The translations under genes and the position numbers were made by a program. The notes under the pieces were generated by a model that was not told where the DNA came from, ran no database searches, and saw only the letters and a program-made list of their open reading frames with translations. From CAVRXZ01 sp963773035 (lineage in GTDB: Bacteria; Acidobacteriota; Vicinamibacteria; Vicinamibacterales; CAVVIG01): DNA of 64,000 nt. This document shows positions 18,458 through 27,046 of this stretch, piece by piece. How positions within the stretch are numbered: the first letter of the stretch is position 1; each line of letters opens with the position of its first letter. Location of the stretch: NCBI GenBank assembly GCA_963773035.1, contig CAVYZX010000005.1, positions 259,503 to 323,502 on the forward strand. Direction: 5' to 3'.

Positions 18458-19042
18458 TCATCGCGGGCGGATCGTCCACCGAAACAGGTCGGTGCCACCG
18501 GGCTCCGGTCGGATCGTCGCGTCAGGCGCCCACGTCCCTATTGGGAACTGGTGGGAGATTACTCGCGTGCCAGGCCGCAGTTCTGCTCTCAGCTTGGACT
18601 CCAGCCGTGCGTTGACGGCCGACGAAAGGAATAGCATGACGACAGTGGCCTCGGAAATGTCCGCCGTGAAGAAGTCGCCTTCGATGAACGTGACGCGGTC
18701 GGCCACACCGGCCTCGTGCGCCATGTGGCGCGCGATCTGAATGAGGGACGGCTCGAGCTCAATGCCCACTCCGCGTGCGCCGTACTCCCGCGCCGCCTCG
18801 ATGACGATCCGACCATCGCCCGATCCGAGATCGTAAACCACATCGTCTGGCGTGACCTGAGCCAACCGCAGCATCGCTCTCACGACGCGCGGCGGAGTCC
18901 CGGCAAAGAAGACGTCCGGCGTTCGAACTTGAGGCGGCTGGGGACGTGCTGTGAGACCTTCGGTGCTGACGTCCGACCAGGCGCAGGCCGCGGCCAAGCC
19001 CGCTGCGACCAGAATCCGTCGGGCCTTCGCAGTCAGCAGCAT
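18458..19042 (-). CDS. Exported SAM-dependent methyltransferase-like protein
   Basis: About 194 residues from an ATG at 19042, preferred over 19120 because it begins a hydrophobic leader ending LAAAC, a possible lipobox. The methyltransferase motif I is VVYDLGSGDGRIVIEAA, followed by VGIELEPSLIQIA (motif II region) and VTFIEGDFF. TPPRVVRAMLRLA just before motif I is typical of a family of predicted exported class I methyltransferases. A methyltransferase with a lipoprotein-like leader is unusual, and its substrate is unknown. Confidence 0.75.
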   Translation of the reverse strand: MLLTAKARRILVAAGLAAACAWSDVSTEGLTARPQPPQVRTPDVFFAGTPPRVVRAMLRLAQVTPDDVVYDLGSGDGRIVIEAAREYGARGVGIELEPSLIQIARHMAHEAGVADRVTFIEGDFFTADISEATVVMLFLSSAVNARLESKLRAELRPGTRVISHQFPIGTWAPDATIRPEPGGTDLFRWTIRPR

Positions 19043-19152
19043 GAGCGGTCGGCTTCGTTGCTGACCATGATCGTGGTACAGAACGGCATCCTTGTCTTTG
19101 TCGTTCAGCGCCTCAGGCATCGCCGTGACGCGCGCGCTCGCCCCCGCGAGAG

Positions 19153-20748
19153 CTACGGCAGTCCGAAGACGAACAGCGCGAAGCCGGCGGCGATCGCGAC
19201 GTACTGCTTGCCGTCCACGGCAAACGACATCGGGATCCCGCGGATGTTGCCGCCGAGTTGCGTGTCCCAGAGCGGCTTTCCTGTGTCAGTGTCGAGCGCG
19301 AAAAAGTTGCCTTCTTCCGTCCCGCCGAAGACGAGTCCTCCCGCGGTGGACAACAGGCTGCTCCTGCCGGCGGAAAGCAGCTTGAACTCCCATTTCATCT
19401 TGCCGGTCGTCGCCTCCAGCGCACGAACGGCGCTCCACGAGTCGTCGGTGTTCAGCGTACGTCCGCCACCGCCGGTAAACCCGATGCGGGGGTTGTACAC
19501 CGCCTCGCCCTTGTAGTAGACCGTGCCCATTTCGACGGCCGTCTGATAAAAGAGGTTCGTCTTCGGGCTGTAACTCGGGCTGTGCCAGTTTGCCGCGCCC
19601 TGGATGCTCGGATACACCAAAACGCCTTCGGTGTTCGGTTCGAGGCCCGGCTTTGCAATGGCCCGGCCCTTGGCATCGAGACCGTCCGCCCACGTCTGTT
19701 TCACGAAGGCCGAACCGGCCACGAACTCGCCGGTCGCACGGTCGAGGACGTAGTAAAAGCCGTTGCGATTTGCCTGCGACAGGAGCTTACGCGCGCGGCC
19801 GCCAACCGTCGCGTCGAAGAGGACCAGTGTTTCGTTCGAGTCCCAGTCGTGGGTGTCGTGGGGCGTGAACTGAAAATGCCACTTGATCGTGCCGTCGTCT
19901 GGATTGAGGGCGAGGACCGAGCAGGTATAGAGGTTGTCGCCCGGACGGTTGTCGCCGTTCCAATCAGGTCCGGGATTCCCTGTTTGCCAGTACAACAGTT
20001 TCAACTCGGGATCGTACGAACCGGTGAGCCACGTCGAGCCGCCGCCGGTCTTCCAGCTGTCTTTGCCCCAGGTCTCGTTGCCAGGCTCGCCCGGCGCCGG
20101 AATCGTGTGCCTGCGCCACAGCCGTTTTCCCGTCTTCGCGTCGTAGGCGTCCACGAACCCGCGGATGCCGTTTTCCGCGCCCGACACGCCGACGATGATC
20201 TTGCCTTCGATGGCGAGGGGCGCGAGCGTCAAGTAGTACCCGAGCTTGTTGTCGTCAACGGTCACGTCCCAGCGCAGCGCACCCGACTTCGCGTCGAGCG
20301 CTGCCAGGTGGCCGGCAATCGATCCGGCGTACACCATATTGTCGAGCACGGCGACGCCGCGATTCACCGGAGGCGATCCGATCACGATCACATCGTCGGG
20401 AATCTTCGGCGTCCAGGTCCACAGAGAACGCCCCGTGCGGACGTCGAGCGCGGTCACCGTGCTCGGCGGCTCGGTCATGTACATCACCCCGTCCACGACC
20501 AGGGGCGAGGTTTCGAAGACACCGCCCGTCCGAAGCTGGTACACCCAGGCCGGCTTCAGCTGCGACACGTTCTGTTTGTTGATCTGATCGAGCTGCGTGT
20601 ATCGCTGCGACTTGTAGCTGCCGGCGTACGTCAACCAATTAGCCGGCTCGCTCTCGGCTTTGACGATGCGGTCGTAGGGAACCTGAGCGATGGCGGGCGG
20701 TCCACCGAGCACACACGCGACAACCACTGCCGGAATCATCGTCTTCAT
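19153..20748 (-). CDS. PQQ-dependent dehydrogenase, predicted lanthanide type
   Basis: 531 residues with a signal peptide (residues 1-21, cut after AIAQ). Eight-bladed quinoprotein propeller; a Glu ligand is in GVSGAE (about 192). The catalytic region PHDTHDWD places Asp-Trp-Asp at about 301-303. In this family an Asp two residues after the catalytic Asp marks lanthanide rather than calcium use. The adjacent-cysteine pair found in methanol dehydrogenases is missing: the matching loop reads SPPVNRG. There is no fused cytochrome domain; the overlapping upstream gene encodes a diheme cytochrome c. Predicted periplasmic alcohol or aldehyde oxidation feeding the respiratory chain. Confidence 0.88.
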   Translation of the reverse strand: MKTMIPAVVVACVLGGPPAIAQVPYDRIVKAESEPANWLTYAGSYKSQRYTQLDQINKQNVSQLKPAWVYQLRTGGVFETSPLVVDGVMYMTEPPSTVTALDVRTGRSLWTWTPKIPDDVIVIGSPPVNRGVAVLDNMVYAGSIAGHLAALDAKSGALRWDVTVDDNKLGYYLTLAPLAIEGKIIVGVSGAENGIRGFVDAYDAKTGKRLWRRHTIPAPGEPGNETWGKDSWKTGGGSTWLTGSYDPELKLLYWQTGNPGPDWNGDNRPGDNLYTCSVLALNPDDGTIKWHFQFTPHDTHDWDSNETLVLFDATVGGRARKLLSQANRNGFYYVLDRATGEFVAGSAFVKQTWADGLDAKGRAIAKPGLEPNTEGVLVYPSIQGAANWHSPSYSPKTNLFYQTAVEMGTVYYKGEAVYNPRIGFTGGGGRTLNTDDSWSAVRALEATTGKMKWEFKLLSAGRSSLLSTAGGLVFGGTEEGNFFALDTDTGKPLWDTQLGGNIRGIPMSFAVDGKQYVAIAAGFALFVFGLP

Positions 20749-21545
20749 TGTTCCCCCCCGCGTAGGCTCGCGAGATACGCCACAAGATCGGCCAGCTCCG
20801 GCGCAGTCACCCGCGATGCGAAGCTCGGCATCATGCTCTTTCCAGCCGGTTTGTCCAGCTGTTCGACGTCGGTCTTCCGCAACGAATAGAACCGGCCGGC
20901 CGCGTCGCGCACCTGAATCGTGAACGCATCTTCGTTGACCCGAATCCCGCGGACCTCGTTGCCCTGGCGGGTGACGATGCGGACGGGCAGGTACTCGGCG
21001 TAGCCCCGCGAGAGCACCGAAAGCGTGCCTCTCGGCAAGGACGAATCAGGAGCGACGACGGCCTCGCGCAGGTACGCAGCGCCCCGCAGGAATCCGATGT
21101 CGGTGAGATCAGGACCGAGGTTGCCGCCCTCGCCAGCGACGATGTGGCATGACGAGCACGCGAGATTCTTGTAGATCGCGGCGCCCCTCTTCGCGTCGCC
21201 CTGCACGCGATCCTGTGGCGCCTTTCCGATCGATCGCACGTAGGCGACGAGCTGCCGCAGCTCGCCTTCGGTGAACCGTCTGATGCGCGGCATCGCCGTA
21301 TTCGGGATGCCATTCGCGATCACGTTTGCCAACGCCGCGTCATCCGACGCATGTTGAAGCCTCGGACGATTCAGGCTGGGGGCCTCGCCGCCGGTGCCGC
21401 CGACGCCATGGCACTCGACGCACATGCCTTGGAAGAGCCGCCTGCCGTCGTCAACGTCCGTGGTATTCTGTGCGCCAACTCGCGCCGGCACGGCAATCGC
21501 GATTGCCATCGCGCCAGCGTATAACCACCGCTTTGCGAGCTGCAT
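20745..21545 (-). CDS. Exported diheme cytochrome c
   Basis: 266 residues with signal peptide (cut near VGAQ). Two haem-binding motifs: CVECH at 42-46 and CSSCH at 130-134. Likely Met axial ligands are in NTAMPRIRR (about 84) and KSMMPSF. The region between the second haem and the last Met (about 160-235) resembles the sensor-like insert of cytochromes that accompany PQQ dehydrogenases. The stop overlaps the PQQ dehydrogenase ATG, so this is almost certainly its electron acceptor. Confidence 0.88.
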   Translation of the reverse strand: MQLAKRWLYAGAMAIAIAVPARVGAQNTTDVDDGRRLFQGMCVECHGVGGTGGEAPSLNRPRLQHASDDAALANVIANGIPNTAMPRIRRFTEGELRQLVAYVRSIGKAPQDRVQGDAKRGAAIYKNLACSSCHIVAGEGGNLGPDLTDIGFLRGAAYLREAVVAPDSSLPRGTLSVLSRGYAEYLPVRIVTRQGNEVRGIRVNEDAFTIQVRDAAGRFYSLRKTDVEQLDKPAGKSMMPSFASRVTAPELADLVAYLASLRGGEQ

Positions 21546-22010
21546 GACTTGGGCCCTCGGCGGACAGTCTACGTCGAATCTGCTGCCCAGTAACGACCAG
21601 TCGCCATATGCCGAGGAACTGTCCGGTCCGGCTTCCCTCGCCTGATCGGCGTCTATCGACGTTCGCCGGGTGCATGCGCGTTACGATGGGATGCGACGGG
21701 AATGTCACGAACCAGCAGTTTCAAAACGGTCGAATCCTTCGGTGATGATGGATTTCGGCGACCGTGACGCGCTCATCGAGGACGATCCTGGCGGCCATCG
21801 CTTCGAGAGCGCTAAGGTGCGTCGGAAGTCTGTCGGAGCTTCACGGCGTGGGACTGTTCGGCCGCCCCGAGCTCGTTGAGTTTCATCTTCGCTCGAGGCC
21901 GACCGTCGCAGGACTGGGCGCAGCGGACCGTATAATGCGTGCAAACGGCGCGCGTCGCGTCTGGCAGCCATGGCGCGGGGATTGGGCCACCTCGGGCACG
22001 GGAGGGTTCG
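21546..22010. other. Divergent intergenic region, candidate -10 element
   Basis: No convincing gene in these 465 bases between the cytochrome gene and the Vgb-like gene. A perfect TATAAT at 21931-21936, about 75 bases before the ATG at 22011, could be a -10 element for the plus-strand gene, but no good -35 is seen at normal spacing. Confidence 0.3.
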
Positions 22011-23669
22011 ATGATACGGCGAGTTGCGGTGTTGGTCGCGATCGCGGTCGGCGTCGGCGCGGCTGTCTCGCTTGGTCGCGCCCAGCCGTCGGCAGCGATC
22101 GCCGGGCGCGTCACATCGATGCAGGAAGGGCCGATGGAAGGCGTGCTCGTGAGCGCCAAGCGAGCGGACTCGACGATCACCGTCACCGTCGTGAGCGATG
22201 CGCAAGGCCGCTACCGCTTCCCCGTCGACCGGTTGCAGCCGGGCACCTACGCCCTTCGCATTCGAGCGGTGGGCTACGACCTCGATGCGCCTCAGAACGT
22301 CGGGGTCAATGGCAGTGGGACGACGACGGTCGATCTGCAGCTGACGCCCACCGGCGATCTCGCGTCGCAGCTGTCCAACTCGGAGTGGCTCGCCAGCTTT
22401 CCCGGTACCGAGGCCGAAAAGGCGTCCATCCGTGCGTGCGCGCATTGCCACACGCTGGAGCGGGTCGCACGGTCCCGGCACGACGTCGACGCGATGACGA
22501 AGGTGATCGAGCGCATGTCAACGTATCCGCAGCTCTCGTTCCCCTTCAAGGTGCAGAAGCTCGTCGCCGCGCGCATCGGGGGCGGCGAGGATCCGCTCGA
22601 GCGGCGGCAGGCGGGTTGGCAGCGTCAGGCGCAGTATTTGAGCGCGGTCAACCTGAGCAAGAGCGACCACTGGAGCTACGCGTTCAAGGCTCACCCCCGT
22701 CCGACCGGCCGCGCGACTCGCGTGATCTACACCGAATACGACCTCCCGCAGCGCACGAGACAGCCGCACGACGTGATTGTGGACTCGCACGGCCTCGCCT
22801 GGTACGCGAGCTTCGGCGAACAAATCCTCGGGAGACTCGACCCGAGGACCGGAACGGTGACCGAGTTCGACGTGCCGCTACTCAAGCCGAAGATGCCGAC
22901 GGGCATCCTGGCAGTGCGCTTCGACGAAGACGAGAACGTGTGGCTAGGGATGCAGTTCCAGGGCGGTGTTGCCAGATTCGACCGGAAGGCGGAAACCTTC
23001 CGGACGTGGAGCCTGCCGCCGGAGCTGAACGGAGACCACGTACAGATCAATCAGATCAGCGCCGATCACCACAAGGTTGATGGCAAGGTCTGGCTGCAGG
23101 ATGCCGGCACGTACACCGTGCTGCGCCTCGATCCGGCGTCGGGGAAATTCGAGGTCTACGAGCCGTTCACGATTCCGAGGCCGAACATCTACGATGTGAT
23201 TTCAGACGCCCAGAACAACGTGTACTTCACGGTTTTCGGGCGCGAGCATATCGGGAGAATCGACGCGAAAACGGGCGCGATCACGGTGTGGAAGACGCCG
23301 ACCAAGGGCTCGGCGCCGCGCCGCGGCATGATCGACGCGCAGGCGCGACTGTGGTTCGGCGAGAATCGCGCCGAGCGGATCGGGATGTTCGACACGCGCA
23401 GCGAAACCTTCCGCGAGTGGGTAGCGCCGACACCGGAATCGTGGCCCTACGACGTGACGGCCGACACGCACGGCGACGTGTGGGCCGGCGGCGAGTACAG
23501 CGATCGCGTGATGAGGCTCGATCCGAAAACCGGCGCGATCACGGAGTACCTGCTGCCCCGGTTCACCAACATCCGGCGTGTGTTCGTGGACAGCTCCACA
23601 ACACCGTCGACCTTCTGGGTCGGGAACAATCACGGCGCCTCGATCGTGAAACTCGAGCCGCAGGACTAG
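22011..23669 (+). CDS. Exported regulatory-domain / haem motif / Vgb-like propeller protein
   Basis: 552 residues from the ATG at 22011 (GGAGGG about 5 bases upstream). Order: signal peptide (1-25); carboxypeptidase-regulatory-like beta domain (about 28-105: AIAGRVTSMQEGPMEGV, DAQGRYRFPVDRLQPGTY); a haem c motif CAHCH at 143-147 in a short helical segment; and a virginiamycin B lyase-like propeller (repeats such as HDVIVDSHGLAWYA and GRLDPRTGTVTEFD). The combination suggests a redox-linked sensor or a quinoprotein-associated protein, not an antibiotic lyase. It sits divergently from the PQQ dehydrogenase/cytochrome pair. Confidence 0.82.
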   Translation: MIRRVAVLVAIAVGVGAAVSLGRAQPSAAIAGRVTSMQEGPMEGVLVSAKRADSTITVTVVSDAQGRYRFPVDRLQPGTYALRIRAVGYDLDAPQNVGVNGSGTTTVDLQLTPTGDLASQLSNSEWLASFPGTEAEKASIRACAHCHTLERVARSRHDVDAMTKVIERMSTYPQLSFPFKVQKLVAARIGGGEDPLERRQAGWQRQAQYLSAVNLSKSDHWSYAFKAHPRPTGRATRVIYTEYDLPQRTRQPHDVIVDSHGLAWYASFGEQILGRLDPRTGTVTEFDVPLLKPKMPTGILAVRFDEDENVWLGMQFQGGVARFDRKAETFRTWSLPPELNGDHVQINQISADHHKVDGKVWLQDAGTYTVLRLDPASGKFEVYEPFTIPRPNIYDVISDAQNNVYFTVFGREHIGRIDAKTGAITVWKTPTKGSAPRRGMIDAQARLWFGENRAERIGMFDTRSETFREWVAPTPESWPYDVTADTHGDVWAGGEYSDRVMRLDPKTGAITEYLLPRFTNIRRVFVDSSTTPSTFWVGNNHGASIVKLEPQD

Positions 23670-23744
23670 CCGATCCAGACAGTCTTCCTTGATCGACCGG
23701 CCGGTGACGTGCGTGCGCTGTCCCACTTCACGCGCGTTCCAGGA

Positions 23745-24050
23745 CTACGTCGATGTGCCGGGCTGGTACTCGTCAACCAGCACCATGCTGATGTTTCTCG
23801 TGGACGACTGCCGGATTCTCTTGGCTTCCTGATACGCGGGGTCATTGTAGAGTCCCAGCGCATCCTGCCTCGATGGAAAGCGAATGATTGCGTTCATCGT
23901 GCGCGTCGTCCCTTCCACAACAAAAGCTGCTGTGTCGGATGCCAGCACCACCCCGCCGTACTTGGGGAGGAGCGACAGAACTATCGGCGGGTACTTTTGG
24001 AATTCGCTTGGGTCGACGATGTCGTAGGTGTCGATGTAGAAAACAGACAT
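23745..24050 (-). CDS. DUF1330-family protein
   Basis: 101 residues. The start is the ATG at 24050: a GGAGGG lies seven bases upstream, and the upstream in-frame ATG overlaps that site. SVFYIDTYDIVDPSEFQKY, YGGVVLASD and RFPSRQDALGLYNDPAYQ are the recognisable strands and helix of the DUF1330 ferredoxin-like fold. Small cytoplasmic protein of unknown function, convergent with the Vgb-like gene. Confidence 0.85.
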   Translation of the reverse strand: MSVFYIDTYDIVDPSEFQKYPPIVLSLLPKYGGVVLASDTAAFVVEGTTRTMNAIIRFPSRQDALGLYNDPAYQEAKRIRQSSTRNISMVLVDEYQPGTST

Positions 24051-24276
24051 GGGAAATCCCTCCATTCAATCTCGGCGACTTGGTGCCGTTCCGTACGGTC
24101 GCCAGAAAGCGACCTCCATCGTCACATCAGCTAGCGCTGCTTGTTATTCGTGCTCATAACCCTCCGTGTCCCACTGTTGTAGAACGCGGCAGGCGAGCCC
24201 GTCTTGGCAAAAATTGCGGTCTGAAACACGCGCTGAACCGATTTCCGCGTGGACCGAAGGAGACTGGTGTCTGGAC

Positions 24277-25329
24277 CTATCGCTTGTCCAGACCGTTTTC
24301 GGCGAGGAACTTCGACAACAGGTCCGCCACGGCGACGTTGTTCATGTCGGCGAATGGGAGATGCGTGTTGCCCTTGAGGCCGGCATCGGGCAAGCGCAGC
24401 ACCTGGGCCTTGCCGCCGTACTGGTTGACCTTCTCGGCGAAGAGCTGCGACATCTTGAAGCTGTTCGTATAACTGGCCGACTTGTCGACGTTGTCGCCCC
24501 AGACCATCTGCATCGGGACCTTCGTCAGCTTCTTGAACTCCTCGAGCGGCACCTCGATGGGACCGAATCCTGTTTGCGGGACTCCCGGGCCTTCACCCTT
24601 CGGATAGACGTAGCCGACATTCTCGTACATCACGATGGCGACCATGTTGTTCGTCTTGAGCGCCGTCAGGATCGCGCGCATGCCGCCCGCGGAATTGGTG
24701 ATCGCAACGCTCGGACCGATCCTGTCCATCAGCTTGGCGGCGGCGTCCGACTGCATCTGTGCGTTTTCGATCGTGTCGAACTCGAGGTAGCGCCCTCGCG
24801 ACGCCTGGTTCCAGGCCTCGGCGTCCTTCGTCGGGAACTGCACGCCTTCGAACCAGTTCGGGTACTGCGTGCCGAACCGCCATGCGGTGAAGTTCCCCTG
24901 ATCCCGCCCGACGCCCGGCTCGTAGACGTGTTCCGTGCAGCCCCAGTTGGCGCGGCCGACCTGCGGGCCGTCCCAGATGTAGACCGGGAATCCGCGGCGC
25001 AGGAAGATGCTCTGGTAGCCCTCGCCGCCGTCCCAGCGATTCAGAAACGCCGTCGCCGCGGCGCTGTGCCACATCACGAGGTTGATCCGGCGCGGGTTCA
25101 CCGGAATCTGGTAATCGACGTAGCCGTGATCGCAGTGAAGGGATCGGGCATTGGGATCGCCGAGGATCGTTCCACCCGCTGCGAAGGAGCCCTGCTTCTG
25201 GATCATGATGGGTGCACTGGCTCCCTGACGCTGACCCTGCGCCACCACGTAGCCCGTCGCGAGAATGGCCAGCGCGCCACACGCCAGAAAGCCCACACCC
25301 GGACGAAAACGGACCTTCCTATCACCCAT
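24277..25329 (-). CDS. Exported alpha/beta hydrolase (esterase-like)
   Basis: About 350 residues. The N-terminal signal is CGALAILATGYVVAQ. The family pattern is clear: LVMWHSAAATAF, then GYQSIFLRRGFPVYIWDGP, with the nucleophile in ITNSAGG and a late GNTHLPFADMNN that supplies the His. This resembles a group of secreted esterase/lipase-like hydrolases. The ATG at 25329 overlaps (TGATG) the stop of an upstream amidohydrolase remnant, suggesting a former two-gene operon; a GTG at 25332 is an alternative. Substrate unknown. Confidence 0.8.
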   Translation of the reverse strand: MGDRKVRFRPGVGFLACGALAILATGYVVAQGQRQGASAPIMIQKQGSFAAGGTILGDPNARSLHCDHGYVDYQIPVNPRRINLVMWHSAAATAFLNRWDGGEGYQSIFLRRGFPVYIWDGPQVGRANWGCTEHVYEPGVGRDQGNFTAWRFGTQYPNWFEGVQFPTKDAEAWNQASRGRYLEFDTIENAQMQSDAAAKLMDRIGPSVAITNSAGGMRAILTALKTNNMVAIVMYENVGYVYPKGEGPGVPQTGFGPIEVPLEEFKKLTKVPMQMVWGDNVDKSASYTNSFKMSQLFAEKVNQYGGKAQVLRLPDAGLKGNTHLPFADMNNVAVADLLSKFLAENGLDKR

Positions 25330-25472
25330 CACTTGCTCTCCATGGGCAGACCCACCAGACGAGCGGGCGCCTCCTTGAACATCCGGTTCAAATCCTGTTC
25401 GCTGAACCCGGCGGCACGCAGCGATTTCGCGGCCATGGCCAAAGCATCCGGATGATTGGGCGGGACAGGGTT
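25329..25472 (-). pseudogene. C-terminal remnant of an amidohydrolase
   Basis: The frame ending in a TGA that overlaps the hydrolase start reads NPVPPNHPDALAMAAKSL, then GFSEQDLNRMFKEAPARLVGL. This closely matches the closing helix of metal-dependent amidohydrolases (TIM-barrel, ACMSD-like). Upstream of about 25472 the match is lost and no start or metal-binding HxH motif exists. Looks like the last 50 residues of a deleted gene. Confidence 0.5.
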
Positions 25473-25590
25473 TGCCGGATGTCTACTTCCTTGCCCTTGC
25501 GGTAATATTCTCGGACCTCGCCGTCGGGCACAGAACAGGCTTTCCGGATCAAGGTGCCGATGCGATATTTGCGGAGTACAACTGCACTAC

Positions 25591-26478
25591 TCAGCTGACC
25601 GCCGTTGCGTGCGGTGGTACGTTCACCTCTTCGCAGTGGTCGCCAACTTGTCTGTAGCCTCTGTTGCAAACCCACCGGTCACGAACTGCCTGCGCATTCG
25701 GCGGAACACTGAGTGGGTCGCAACGGTCGTCGACTCTCCTGTACCCGTTGTCGCACAGCCAATATTCGCCTGCTGCTGATGCGTGCGCGGGAATAGTCAG
25801 TTCATGGCAGTTGTCGCCAACGCGTTTATACCCATTCTTGCAGACCCACTGGTCGCCGACTGCCCAGGCATGCGGCGGAATGCGGAGTTCTTCGCAACGA
25901 TCCCCTATCTCTTTGTACCCGTTGTCGCACACCCAGCGGTCACCCATCGCTGACGCATGTGGAGGCACGCTGATCGCGTCGCAGTGGTCGTCGACGCGTT
26001 TATAGCCGCGATTGCACATCCATTGAGTACCGGTGGGGGATGCGTGTGGGGGCACGTCGATCGGCTCGCAGTGATCGCCAATGCGTTTATACCCACTCTT
26101 GCAGACCCACTGGTCGCCGACTGCCCAGGCATGCGGCGGAATGCGGAGTTCTTCGCAGCGATCCCCTATCTCTTTGTACCCGTTGTCACACACCCAGTGG
26201 TCGCCCGACGCTGACGCATGTGGAGGCACGCTGATCGCGTCGCAATGGTCGTCGACGCGTTTATAGCCCCTGTTGCACAGCCAGTGGTCACCGACCGCCG
26301 ACGCGTGCCGAGGCACGTCAAAGCGCTCACAGTGATCGTTGATCCGCCGATATCCGCCATCGCACACCCATCGAACGGTTCCCGTCTGCGGAGACGTCTG
26401 GTCTTGCGCGTTTACTGGTCGCGGAACGGTCGCCACTATCAAAGAGAAGCCGATGATGGCCCAACGCGCAACAGTCAT
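25591..26478 (-). CDS. Exported nine-repeat cysteine-rich protein (WxCxxGY repeats)
   Basis: 295 residues. Signal peptide with likely cut after PVNAQ; a GGGAGG precedes the ATG. From residue 37 to the end it is nine tandem repeats of 29 residues with pattern W-x-C-x-x-GY-(K/R)-x-(I/V)-x-D-(H/R)-C ... (V/I)-PPHA-x-A-x-GD. Each repeat has two Cys ten residues apart, probably one disulfide per repeat. Repeats 2-3 and 5-6 are nearly identical, so the array grew in units of three. Similar short WxCxxGY repeats occur in exported proteins of other bacteria, to my knowledge without assigned function. Presumably a periplasmic or surface binding protein. Confidence 0.75.
   Translation of the reverse strand: MTVARWAIIGFSLIVATVPRPVNAQDQTSPQTGTVRWVCDGGYRRINDHCERFDVPRHASAVGDHWLCNRGYKRVDDHCDAISVPPHASASGDHWVCDNGYKEIGDRCEELRIPPHAWAVGDQWVCKSGYKRIGDHCEPIDVPPHASPTGTQWMCNRGYKRVDDHCDAISVPPHASAMGDRWVCDNGYKEIGDRCEELRIPPHAWAVGDQWVCKNGYKRVGDNCHELTIPAHASAAGEYWLCDNGYRRVDDRCDPLSVPPNAQAVRDRWVCNRGYRQVGDHCEEVNVPPHATAVS
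25594..26370 (-). repeat. Tandem 87-bp coding repeats, nine units
   Basis: DNA counterpart of the nine 29-residue protein repeats. Blocks around 25860-25990 and 26120-26240 are almost identical at the nucleotide level, showing a 261-bp higher-order duplication (three units). The strong nucleotide identity implies recent expansion or gene conversion, and also a risk of assembly collapse. Confidence 0.85.
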
Positions 26479-26590
26479 ATCAGCCTCCCGACCGAATTCT
26501 ACATCCGGTCCTCGGCCGCTCTATGTGTGCAGTTCGATTTCTAACGTGTTCTTGGACAGCTTCCCCGGCTGGTGGTAGAGTGCGCGCGGA

Positions 26591-27010
26591 ATGAAAGAAG
26601 CAGCGGCCGCACTCTCGGTGCTGGTGTTGTTTGGTGCGGTGGTGGCAGACGCCCAAGACGCCGGTCCTTCTATCTGGCGCGGTGTGTTCACCGCCTCGCA
26701 GGCGCAGCGAGGGAACGAAGCGTATCAAGCCAGTTGCTCGAGTTGCCATGGAAGCGATCTTCGTGCGACGAACGGCGAGGCGGTGGATCTCGCTGGTCCA
26801 CCGTTTCGGGCGAGCTGGAACGGAAAAACGCTGCAAGAACGTTTCGAGAAGATACGGGACACGATGCCACTGGGGAGCGAGAACACCCTGGGCGACAAGA
26901 CGTACATGGACATCCTGGCGTTCATTCTTCAGTTCAACGGGTTCCCGCCGGGAAATCAGGATCTCGTCCCAGAGACGGCAAAGGGGATCGTTTTCACAGA
27001 AAAGCCTTGA
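26591..27010 (+). CDS. Exported monohaem cytochrome c
   Basis: 139 residues. Signal peptide ends near VVADAQ. Haem motif CSSCH is at about 49-53 (YQASCSSCHGSDL), and the likely axial Met is in RDTMPLGSEN. Class I small cytochrome c, located 36 nt before a Tat-exported flavoprotein, so it is the probable electron partner of that enzyme. Confidence 0.88.
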   Translation: MKEAAAALSVLVLFGAVVADAQDAGPSIWRGVFTASQAQRGNEAYQASCSSCHGSDLRATNGEAVDLAGPPFRASWNGKTLQERFEKIRDTMPLGSENTLGDKTYMDILAFILQFNGFPPGNQDLVPETAKGIVFTEKP

Positions 27011-27046
27011 GCCAGTCCGTCACCACCATTGAGTAAGGAGAAGGCC

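Noticed and set aside
19258..20889. 543-codon plus-strand open frame
   Set aside because: Antisense to the PQQ dehydrogenase, with no domain; the dehydrogenase is unambiguous.
21705..22481. Minus-strand frame of 258 codons between the cytochrome and Vgb-like genes
   Set aside because: Covers the divergent spacer and the antisense of the Vgb-like gene; no signal peptide, motif or ribosome-binding site.
24166..25455. 429-codon plus-strand open frame
   Set aside because: Antisense to the esterase-like gene; repetitive arginine/leucine composition without motifs.
25594..26370. CRISPR-like array because of regular 87-bp spacing
   Set aside because: The repeats are in-frame coding units with conserved amino acids and no unique spacers.
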